From positions 511,701-535,219 of the forward strand of contig NW_014577068.1 of NCBI RefSeq assembly GCF_000485595.1: 23,519 bases of DNA, read 5' to 3'. Positions 9,090 through 18,385 of this stretch are shown piece after piece. A model generated the notes under the pieces. It did not search any database. It was not told where the DNA came from and saw nothing but the letters and a program-made list of their open reading frames with translations. Made by a program: the position numbers and the translations under genes. This DNA comes from Priapulus caudatus (Eukaryota; Priapulida; Priapulimorpha; Priapulimorphida; Priapulidae). Position 1 is the first letter of the stretch. Each line of letters starts with the position of its first letter.

Positions 9090-11130
9090 TGTTACCTCGT
9101 GACGGTTGGGTTGAAGCATATACGGTATGATCTCTTCATGCATTAGACATATATGCCATCCAAGTAACCAATAATTAACTGAGCGTAGGTGATTGCGCAT
9201 GAATGAGGGGGGCGCGTGTTACCAGTTGAATTATATATTTGCAATGTAGATAACGCCATTCGATGCATCCAATCACGTTGATGTATAGAACGTCGGTCAA
9301 TCTAAAATATGTAAGCGAGTAAAAGCGAATGATCAATTTTGTGTGCAGTTGTCCGAAATGGAGAATTCCCGAACGGTATCGTGTTGTGTAGACTGGCGGA
9401 GTTTTTCAGTAACAGTGCTTAACTGCCCGTGACCAGCGACACTGATTGTTCTGGGTCACTGACTTTCTGTGGCAGATGCCTATCGTTGGGGCGTTCTGAG
9501 CAGACGTTTTACGGAACCGTTGCCAGTGCTATGATTGTGTTTGGCAACAGCCTGTGTAGAATCTAGGCCTGGGGTCCTGAGGTAACTCAACGTAGTGAAC
9601 TGTGTTCACTTCATTTTGTGTGTGCAGTTTTAGTAAAGGTTTACCTTTCCAGTCTTACAAGTCTTCCTGATATCTCACACTCGTACACACTGTACACGGT
9701 GCAAAGCTGCTGTAGAGTTGGAGTTTCAATAAAGTGTGTTTTGTGCAGAAATTTTTTAAATTCCATTCGATGCCAGCTGAATAGCAATTGTGATTGGAAT
9801 ATATAGTGTCAAGTCGAATCTCGTGAGTGCTGTTCCCACGCATACTGGTGGGTGGTCGCAGACATACTGCAATATTTAGGATGAATATTTACTTTGCTCC
9901 TCTTCCATGTTGGTTCTTCACAGGCAGGTCGGTCTATTGTTACATTTGTTAGTAAAATCTCTCATACCAAAGGGCAGGTACACATTGCCATTCTCGTTTC
10001 CCCGTGCTGAACTCGTGCGCTGTTTATAGATTTTTGTGGTTATTATCATTTTACCTTTTGCATAGCAATTTTAAAATGCTTGCAGAATTAATTGGTTATT
10101 ACATGCGTCGTGGGTAATATTTTAATATAATTGCCAGCATCCTTTACTTAACACCAAAACAATGAAACTATTAATTGCCCCGTTACAACATGGCCCCGGC
10201 CCCACAATTTTACGTGATCGTAGTTTTTGAACATCAGTTATACTTATAGCGTTATAAATAAACGGAGCTTTTATACACATGTATTCTTAGTATGCCCCAA
10301 ATATACCAAAATAAAAACCTAAATATGCAACGAATACAAATTCGAATTAGCTTTCAATATTATAGCCATGTCACATGACTCGTTGGAGTGCCTTATTACA
10401 CAGTCGCCCAATAAATTATTGCAATAGCCATAGCGTTAATGGTCAATAGAATTTTAACCAGCAATTTCGGTTTTTGTATTCATAACTTTGTTGTGAATGA
10501 TACTATATGAAGGTATGGTAGAAGCTGGTGGAGTGAGACGCAAAAGGATAGTGGTGAGTGAGAAGATTTTAGTGAGAAACAGTCGATGTAGAAATTTCCT
10601 CACCTAAAACTTGATTGATATTGTTTCACAGGACACACAATTAGATGCAGTTGTGTGCTGATATCGCCAAATACGAATTCCATTTTCGCACAATAAAAAA
10701 ATGTTCCTGTAAGCTCAGTTCAGTTGCTTTGTTAAATAACTAAAATTATTGAAATAGTTCAAATTCTCACTAATTTTCATGCTAGCTTTATTAGTAATAA
10801 ATCCGCTAATACAAAGAGTAATAGATTTTGCTACATATTTGTTGTTGGATATATTGGGGACATTATTTTACCTATCAAACGTCTGCATGTTGTTGATAAG
10901 TCTATAGGTTCGTTCCAGTGTTCTAGAGGTTGTTTCCTCGTATACAGATCAATTCTAATTCTTCTAAGTGCATTTTCTCGTTTTGTACAGTTGCTGTTTT
11001 CTCTCTGGAAAGAAGGTACTGCATGATTTAATCCTCTAGTTAGTCTAGTATCATGCGGTCAGGTTATCGTAGCACCCTATTGTATTGAAATTGTACTGGT
11101 TGACTCATCGCTCTCTGCATGCTTCGGCAG
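9090..11130. other. AT-rich non-coding part of copy B
   Basis: Counterpart of 3250-5300. No recognisable gene or RNA. It differs mainly by one-base indels, plus about 12 extra bases (ATTGCCCCGTTA) near 10172-10185 and about 6 fewer near 10370. The AATAAA plus GTGTGTTTT pair is at 9728-9742. Confidence 0.5.
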
Positions 11131-11785
11131 CAGTGTATATCGCAGAAAACCTGCGTCGTAAATCTTTCGCCAGATATCGTTGGTTTTGCTGGCGGAGAGA
11201 GGCGCGGACGTTTAGTTGTGTTCTCGCGTTCTCCTTATCCCTCATCTTGTGATTTTGCACGCGTCTGTTATGAGTCTTCACGGCGAAAAAACCGCGCGCC
11301 TGCGATCGCCTGACCTTTGTTGCGATTCGGCGCAGCCGGCGCAGCTATTTGCGGCAGGCAGCCGACGGCCCGACTTTTCCTTCGTCTGTCGAGGAGCGCA
11401 GACAATCGCCAGGCTTCTTCCTTCTCACAACGCGCCTCCTCCATCCTCCGGTCTGTCACCTCTCGCGTGTGTGCAGCGGGGCTCAGCTATGCGGCCTGTC
11501 CGTGTGTGCCGCGCCGTGCTGTGGACGTAAGACTGTGCCAAGTTGGGTCTCTCCCAACGATAAAGCTCCGAATCTCTCCAAGGTGCTTCCCGCCTGCTCG
11601 GTGCATTAGTCTGTCAGACGGCGGTGCTCGGCAGCACGTGCGCGCGTGCGTGCGTTTAGAGAGGTTCGTGAGGTTCCCACGCACCTGTTTGTCGGTATGA
11701 TGCAGGGCCGCGGACGGCTCTGGTTTGGCAACCAATCGGACGACGGTAGGTCGACGACGGTAAAAAGTCCTGCGCGTGTGATTCC
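11130..11785. promoter_or_regulatory. CpG-rich block, candidate promoter/5' exon region (copy B)
   Basis: Second copy of the block at 5300-5965, with the same CpG density and the same donor-like GTGGAC|gtaaga at 11521-11532. Scattered one-base indels shift every long frame relative to copy A. That argues against coding function and would be tolerated in a non-coding promoter or untranslated exon. Confidence 0.3.
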
Positions 11786-12800
11786 GCCGCACACGCGGCA
11801 ATGCACGCACGCGCCGGCCTTGTGCTACGTTGAGCATGCTACGCGCACGCGGCAATGTACACGCACGCGTGGCCTGTGTACAGTTAGTATGCATGTACTG
11901 CGCACGCTGGCAATGTACGCACGCGCTCGGCCTGTGTACTTAAGTGTACGCCCCAATGTAGCACGGCCTGGTAAGCATGTGTCACGCAGAGCAATGTACG
12001 CGCGCGCCGGCCTGTGAACAGTTAGATATGTACGCGCAACGCGGCAATGACACGCACGCGCGACGCCTGCTGTACAGTTAGTAACTGTAACGCGCACGCG
12101 GCAATTGTGTGTGGGTACGCCACGCGCCGGCTGTGTATCAAGTTAGCAATGTACGCGCACGCGCGCGGCAATGTAGGCACGCGCCGGACCTGTATAACAG
12201 TCAGTTATGTACACGCACAGCAGCAAATTGTACGCAGTCAGGGCCTGCTGTACGAGTTAGCATGTACGACGCACGCGGCAATGCCGACGACGCGCGGGCG
12301 GCCTGTGTACAGATTTAGTATGTACGCGCTAACGCCGGCAATGTACGCACGCGCCGGCCCTGTATCGAGTTAAGCATTGTACACCGCACGCGGCAATGTA
12401 TCGCAACGCGCCGGCCTGGTTGCTACGAGTATGTACGCGCACGCAGCAATGTACGCACGCGCCGGCCTGTGCTACAGTTAGTATGGTACGCGCACGCGGA
12501 ATGTACGCACGCGCCGGACCTGTGTATCAGATTAGAAATTTTTACGCGCACGCGGGCATGTGATACGCGACGCGCCGGCCTGATGTACAGTTCGATTGGA
12601 CGCCGCACGCGCGCAATGTAGCACGCGCCGGCCTGTGTACACGTTAGTATGTACGCGCCACGAGGCAGCTTCAGCATGTACGCCACCGCGGCCGGCCTAT
12701 TGTACAGTTAGTAATGTAACGCGCACGGCAATGCAACCGCACGCGCCGGCCTGTGTTACAGTTTTAGCTATGTACCACACGCAGACGCCGCAGCGCGGTC
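11785..12800. repeat. 51-bp GC-rich minisatellite, about 18 units (copy B)
   Basis: Same consensus as 5966-6870, but almost every unit has one or more single-base insertions or losses, so spacing varies from about 40 to 65 bp and no frame stays open for long. The contrast with the tidy array in copy A is marked. It reflects either relaxed array evolution in one copy or locally poor base calling. Confidence 0.85.
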
Positions 12801-13338
12801 GGTGGTGCGACTATTTCGGTCTGTGAGACGTGCAGTATTTGTTTTACTAGTTACAGCGAAAGTTTCAGTCAGCCCAGCAAACAGTTCGGTTTCTGCGACA
12901 GCTGTCGAGTTATTTTCGCGTCAAATGAATGGTGCAGGCTATATTAGTTGTATATATCATCATCAGTGGCTCAGTGTTTTAGCTTTGGCGTTTAGCTGCT
13001 ATTATGTGTGTGTTGCCAGGTTTTATGATGAGCTTACGTGCTAGCACGCGCAGTTACCCTGTAACGTGCTGGTCATCCTGCTAGAAGAAATGTAACAGTC
13101 GCGATGTAGAGTTGTTGTCGCACTAGCTTAGACCACGCTCGAGTAATATAATATACGTACAGTGCACGTACTCGATGGAGCAGCATACGACTGTACCTGG
13201 CATAAAATGTGCGTTCTTGTTACCATTGTCCGAATTGCAACTGGTAAATGCAGGTGAACTCTGGACCAGCATGAGGGACGACTCGTGTGGCTCGGGTGTC
13301 TGCTTTATAGCGTCATTGGGATGCATTCCACCTTTTGC
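12801..13338. other. Non-coding stretch after the minisatellite (copy B)
   Basis: Counterpart of 6871-7424. It lacks 9 bases of the GGACGAGTCGGACGACTCG motif present in copy A (7367-7376). No gene recognised. Confidence 0.4.
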
Positions 13339-13437
13339 TGTGTGTGTGTGTGTGTTTGTGTGCGTGCGTGCGTGCGTGCGTCTGCGTGCGTGCGGTGCGT
13401 GCGTGCGTGCGTGCGTGGCCGGGCTGTGTGTGTGGTG
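13339..13437. repeat. (GT)n/(GTGC)n microsatellite (copy B)
   Basis: Longer than its counterpart in copy A: a GT run, then TGCG/GTGC units interrupted by TCTGCG and GGCCGGGC near 13381 and 13418. Its internal composition differs from copy A, as expected for a fast-changing microsatellite. Confidence 0.9.
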
Positions 13438-14099
13438 CCTTTCCGGGTAGGCGCGTAGCCCACCAGCAGGGATGGAAGCTAAATATATTCCTGCGGGACG
13501 TATATACTGCCTGCCCTATATGCGTGCAATCGACCATCGGTCTTGGCATCGACTGCATATTGACTCGCCACCACGAGTTCTCCCCCAGGCACCCGGTTTT
13601 GTTTTGTCTTCATGAGACTGCCTCATTTGCTTGCTCCCCCGATTATTATAAACTCCGTCCGCACATATGCAACAACCGATGACTTTTTCGTGCTAGTTAC
13701 GTGTGGCCTAGGTTCTCTAGGTGGGTCGGAGGGGGGGATAATACAGGGCAGGGTGGCTGCGAGCAGAAAAAAATGGGAAAATGGGATAACATCGACATGC
13801 TTTGTCGATTGCGAGATGGTCGTTAGTTGAATGGTGGTGTTAGCAGGTGAAGCCATGTGATTTCGGATGTGTTGGTGCGGTGCAGAAGTGCAACGATGAT
13901 TGTCACACGAGGGTACCTTTTACAAACAGATTCCATCCACGTTTATCGCAGCATGGGCTCGGCCTCAAATAATGGGAAATTAGTGTGTTTGTTGGACTTA
14001 TTTTACTACAATGCGGCGTGGCAAAAAGCTTGACATTTCGGATTGACATTCTGAGTGGAAATTTTCCCAGTGAGAACATGGCCTAGATTTGATGTTGCT
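13438..14099. other. Right end of copy B, no gene recognised
   Basis: Counterpart of 7491-8152, ending at GATGTTGCT (14091-14099). Unique sequence leading into the CT tract starts at 14100. Confidence 0.4.
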
Positions 14100-14136
14100 G
14101 TTTGAAAAGGACCTTGTAATACTGACTATATTATTA

Positions 14137-14554
14137 TCTCGCAATCTCCCTCCCCTCCCTCTCCCTCTCCCTCTCTCCCTCTCCCTCTCCCTCTCACCTC
14201 TCCCTCCTCCACTTCTCCCTCTCCCTCTCCTCTCCTCTCCCTCTCCCTCTCCTATCCCATTCCTCTCACCTCCCCTCTCTTCTCCCTCTCTTCCCTCTCT
14301 CTCTCTCATCTCTCATCTCTCTCTCTGTCTCTCTCGCTCGCCAGTCGCTCTCTCGCTCTCTTTCTCTCTCTCTCTCTCTCTCCTCTCTTTCTCTCCTACT
14401 CTGCTCTCTCTCTCTCAGCTGCTCTCTCTCATCTACTTTCTTCTCTCTCTCCTCTCTTTCTCTTCTCGTCTTTCTCTCTCTCCTCGTCTCTTCTCATCTT
14501 TTCTCTCTTTCTCTCTTTCTCTTTTCTCTCTTTCGCCTTTCTGCTCTCTCGCTC

Positions 14555-14619
<65 letters not shown>

Positions 14620-15042
14620 CTCCATCTATTCTTATCTCTCTCGCTTTCTCTCACTGTCGCTCTCTCAGCGTGCTGTCTCTCGCCGCGGCGCTGTACTCTG
14701 TCTCTCCGTCTCTCTCTCTTTCTCTCTCTCTCATCTACTCTCTGCTCTCTCTCTGCGTCGCCTCTCTCTACTCCTCTGGCCTCTCTAATCTTCTCCTTCG
14801 CTCTCTCTCCCTGGGCGCGCGCTCTCTCTCATCGTCTCTCTCTCCCTCTCCTCATCCTTATCTCCCTCTCCCTCTACCTCGTCCTCTCCCTCTCCTCTCC
14901 CTCTTCCCTCTCTCCCCTTCTCTCCTCTTCTCCTCTCTCTCTCCTCTGTCCTCTCTGCCTCTCTCCCCTCTCTCCCTCTCTCGCCTCTCTCCCTCTCGTC
15001 CCTCTCACTCTCTCTCTCTCTCTCTGCTCTCTTCCCTCTCTC

Positions 15043-15087
<45 letters not shown>

Positions 15088-15440
15088 TAATTTTGTCTCT
15101 GTCTTTCTCTCTTTCTCTCTTTCTGCTCTCTCTGCTTCTCTTTCTCTCTCTCTCTCATCTCTCTTGCTCTCTACTCTCTCTCTCTCCCTTCTCCCTCTCT
15201 CTCCTGCATCTCCCTCTCTCTTCTCTCCTTCTCTCCCTCTCTTCCCTTCTGCTACCTCTCTCCCTCTCTCTCCTCTCTCCCTTCTCTCCCTCTCTCCCTT
15301 TTCCTCCCTCTCTCTCTCTCTCTTCTCTCTCGGCTTCTCTCTCTCTCTCTCTCTCTCTCTTCTCAGCGCGAGGTCATTCTATTACTTCCCGTGTGTGTGG
15401 TGCTCTCTATCTCTGCTCTCTATCTCTCTCCCTTCTCTTC
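14137..15440 (+). repeat. 1.3-kb CT-rich polypyrimidine tract
   Basis: Almost every base on this strand is C or T: long CTCTCT runs mixed with CCCTCT and TTTCTC variants, and only isolated A or G bases. It starts after TTATTATCTCGCAAT and gives way to a TA repeat at 15441. It reads through as open frames of more than 300 codons of Ser/Leu, purely because of composition. It lies directly upstream of the CELF exon and on its sense strand, so if the upstream part of the gene is transcribed through here, the RNA carries more than a kilobase of CU-rich sequence. Confidence 0.95.
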
Positions 15441-15485
15441 ATATATATTTATATATGTATGCATATATATATATATATATATATT
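15441..15485. repeat. (AT)n microsatellite
   Basis: ATATATATTTATATATGTAT followed by a pure TA run, between the CT tract and the splice acceptor of the CELF exon. Confidence 0.9.
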
Positions 15486-15504
15486 ATAATGATCATGATG
15501 TATA

Positions 15505-15520
15505 CATGTATATTTGCAGA
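15505..15520 (+). promoter_or_regulatory. 3' splice site (acceptor) of the CELF exon
   Basis: CATGTATATTTGCAG with the AG at 15518-15519. The acceptor fits the consensus (TTTGCAG|A), but the 20 bases just before it are AT-rich and contain few pyrimidine runs. The strong polypyrimidine tract is more than 60 bp further upstream, across the TA repeat. Its placement is inferred from the start of CELF-like coding sequence just downstream. Confidence 0.65.
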
Positions 15521-15533
15521 TCTAGAAGTAGCC
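15520..15533 (+). other. CELF1/2: 5' part of the CELF exon, untranslated or coding in a longer isoform
   Basis: Fourteen bases (ATCTAGAAGTAGCC) between the inferred acceptor and the ATG. GCCATGA has an A three bases before a pyrimidine-poor context, so it is only a moderate initiation context. In the frame of the ATG it reads LEVA with no stop, so an upstream exon ending with one codon base could extend the protein. Confidence 0.5.
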
Positions 15534-15699
15534 ATGAATTCGCCTAAGCCAGATTCGCCCGACCCAGACTCCATCAAGATGTTTGTCGGTCAGATTCCTC
15601 GCACAATGGACGAGAAGGACCTTAAGCAACTGTTCGAAGAGTACGGACCTGTGTTTCAGCTCAACGTGCTTCGCGATAAGACGACCAATCAGAGCAAAG
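15534..15699 (+). CDS. CELF1/2: CELF1/2 (Bruno-like) RNA-binding protein, N-terminal exon (partial)
   Basis: CELF proteins bind GU-rich RNA through three RRMs and control splicing in the nucleus and mRNA decay and translation in the cytoplasm. This exon gives 55 complete codons. Residues 1-13 are a Pro/Asp/Ser-rich lead. Residues 14-21 (IKMFVGQI) are RRM1 strand 1 with the RNP2 motif. [12 protein letters not shown] (27-38) is helix 1 and VFQLNVLRD (40-48) is strand 2. QSK precedes a Gly codon split by the intron (phase 1), exactly where KGCCF, the RNP1 motif, should begin. The spelling [14 protein letters not shown] and NVLRD matches the CELF1/2 branch better than CELF3-6 from memory of the families. 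The ATG aligns with the internal methionine of vertebrate CELF2. No stop lies between the acceptor (15520) and this ATG, so longer N-terminal isoforms are possible. Later exons are outside the window or were not found. Confidence 0.9.
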
Positions 15700-15706
15700 G
15701 TAAGTT
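15697..15706 (+). promoter_or_regulatory. 5' splice site (donor) of the CELF exon
   Basis: AAAG|gtaagt, a near-perfect donor, with the intron starting at 15700. Reading through it adds 18 unrelated codons before a stop at 15753-15755, which supports splicing here. Confidence 0.85.
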
Positions 15707-17196
15707 CAGACTCGCCGAGCGAGAAAAAAAAACAGGTTGCGTGAATTCTACATAAATCTCTCGGGAAAACCTGTTGAAACATCGTGCGTGAAGAAATAGT
15801 GCTGTGCCATTTTAAAAATAACTGATCTCCAGCGTGTGTTGGTGTTTTTTTCGACTGCAGCTAACTGCAATGGTTGTCGGGGGATCTTTCAGCGCACAAA
15901 CGCATTTAGAATCTAGTTCGTGTGTGAAACGAACCAGTCACCAGTCCTGGTATAGATGAAAATAGGCTGGTGTATATTTGAAATAGCACAACTACAGCAT
16001 TTAGCCAGTTAACTCGAATACTGCTCAAAAGTGACTAATGTTACTATAATGATGTCTAGCTATATTTTTCATTGCACGTTTAAAATTGCGCTTCAGTGCA
16101 AAACACGTATTTTCATTTTTGCGTTTATGCCACGTTTATAATTTCAGGGGACCGTGTACACATTTAATCTGGCCGCCGGGGAACGGAAAGCGGATAATTC
16201 CTAGTAGACTGTAGAATCTGGTCACAAATTGGCATTGGTTGGCTGGAGTTTTAATCAGCAGTCAAGCTGGTATTTTCCTTGTATTGTGTTCAACTAACTG
16301 ATCGGGCTGGATTAATTTGGATATTAAATTTAATTCTGCATATATAATTACCATATTTCTGAAACAAAAATGAAGTCATCCAGGGATGAGAAAATGTTGG
16401 TGGCTCATTACCGCTATTATCGATACTTCTACACAGCATCTCACAATACCTTGTAAATAACTATTGAAAAACTCGATCTCAACATCCTCCTTTAAAGTCA
16501 GTATCTCGAATATTTTCCCGGATGTTATCACATTTTCCCAACAGTTGCAATAATCAGCAGTATTCCTTGCATAACAGCAAAATGTCTACAGTAAGCATAA
16601 CAACTGTCTTAGAACATTCGTACATTGTTACTCTAAGTATAACTAGTATTATGCAATACTATGTGCAATACAATGCAATACTAGTGTATATATGCAATGT
16701 TTGAAATCTCCTTGTTGGTTTCTTGTTGATGTCATGTGATTCTCACATCGTGCGAGAAAAGCTTTTCCAAAACTGGTACGCTGTCTCTACACTTTGATAT
16801 TGGCAATTGATTGAAGTAAGAGAGACGGGGTACTAGTCTAGAACCACTTACATCACAGAGTCAGATGAACTTTTGTATGAATTAGATACAGTTTACACTG
16901 TGGTGCCATTTACAAATCAATTGTTGTGACATTCACAAATGCGGCTGTGTTATAACAATACAAATCCCTTGTAATGGTCAAATCTTGGTAATGAGTAGCG
17001 TAGCCGTGAGTAGGATAAACTATAGTTTACTATATATTTTTATTTTTGTGTGTAACCGTGTTTATGAGAAATAATCCCTTTAACCACGTATCAATGTCAA
17101 ACTCGAGTTAAGTTACGTACAACGCAGTTATGAGCTGATTTATGGACATACACTTGGCACAAGTAGGGGAATAATATGTACGTTACAGAAGAGAAC

Positions 17197-17248
<52 letters not shown>
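17197..17248. repeat. (AAT)n microsatellite
   Basis: About 17 uninterrupted AAT units, 52 bp, in the CELF intron. It is unbroken, so probably length-polymorphic. Confidence 0.95.
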
Positions 17249-17817
17249 GTGATCTCTAACATAATTAAAAGCTGTAAAAATGCTTGCTAACTCTACCAAT
17301 TAGCAGGCAAAGCAGATAAGCAGGCAAAGAAGCAACTAATCCTTCTATATTTTACTAATACCTCCTGTACAGTGCGCACTTAAATACTGTAATACTAACC
17401 AGCGATTCAGCTATGGTGCTTTCCTGTTCATTTGCTTTTTTGCTGCCTTTGGTTCGCGAACAGCTTTTTACTTTTGTATTCATTCATTTCTCTTCTCTCG
17501 TGCTGCTCCCATTTCTATACCCATGCGCCCGCATTTTAAAGCCACATTTTTTAATGGACGATTCATGGAAATAAATGATTGTGAATAGATGATTTTCGTC
17601 ACTATCACATCATATCAAGCTAAAACCAGAGCGAAATCAATTGAATGGATCGAGAAATTCGTCATTTATTTCTGCTAAGTCACGTGATAAATCAGATAAT
17701 GATGGTAATTTTTATCGATCAAGACATGAATGGAAGACAAATGAATGAATCTCGTGCTATTCCTGCACCGCTCATTATGGCACTAATTTGTTTGTTCCGC
17801 CTCTAGGTAGAGATCAT

Positions 17818-17877
17818 CAAGAGCTAATAAATACCTAAGGTGTATATAAATAATAATAAGGTGTTTATTAGCTCTTG
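17818..17877. repeat. Inverted repeat, 19-bp arms
   Basis: CAAGAGCTAATAAATACCT (17818-17836) pairs with AGGTGTTTATTAGCTCTTG (17859-17877) with one G-T type mismatch, around a 22-nt AT-rich loop. It forms a clean hairpin. The stem is short for a microRNA precursor, and no terminal transposon motif is seen. It may be a tiny MITE remnant. Confidence 0.7.
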
Positions 17878-18134
17878 GTATCATGCTATTGAGTTGCACT
17901 CCATCAGCCTACGGTAGATTTATGACTGACTGACTATATTCACGTGTGATTGAACCTGCTGCTGTTACACAGAGTGGGCGCATGATGTGTGCTGGCAATC
18001 GCGCCTTGCGTGTTTATCGCTCTAGATATTGTGTTCGTTCAAATCCGTTTTTTCTGAGGCTTTTTTTATGATTATTCTATTTGATAGTTATGCTTTCGAT
18101 TTTTTCTCACTTGCATACCACCTTACCACGTCTG

Positions 18135-18385
18135 TCTTCCACACTGCTGCTCTCCCTCTTCTCCTTACTACCTACCTCCCTCTTCATCTCTCCCTTCCCT
18201 AACTCCCTTCATTCCCTTCCCTAGCTCTCTTCCTTCTAACTCTGCCCTCTCCCCTGTTTCTTACTCGCCATACCATTCATGCTTCTTCTTCTATTCCTCC
18301 TTCATACCCTCCTCACTCTTCCTTCCCTCTCTCCCTCCCTCTTTCCCTCTATCTCTCCCTTCCCCCTACTCTCTCTAGCTGCCCC
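18135..18385. repeat. Pyrimidine-rich low-complexity stretch
   Basis: CTCCCTCTTCTCC-type sequence dominated by CCCTT and CTCC words, less pure than the 14137-15440 tract. A 77-codon Leu/Ser/Pro frame starts within it (18279) and reflects composition. Confidence 0.8.

Larger units (their letters stand above)
8153..14099 (+). repeat. Tandem segmental duplication, copy B (about 5.9 kb)
   Basis: This is the second copy of the unit at 2031-8152. It has about 23 extra bases near 8496-8520 and about 12 extra near 10172. It carries a different segment at 8936-9089 in place of 2769-3249, and a more degenerate 51-bp minisatellite. It ends at GATGTTGCT (14099), after which sequence found only once begins. 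The copy is either a true tandem paralogue or the other haplotype joined in assembly. The sequence alone does not decide. Confidence 0.9.

Noticed and set aside
14089-15755. Open frames of 333 and 361 codons across the CT tract
   Set aside because: They are Ser/Leu homopolymers dictated by CT composition. Only the part after the splice acceptor at 15519, which encodes CELF, is real.
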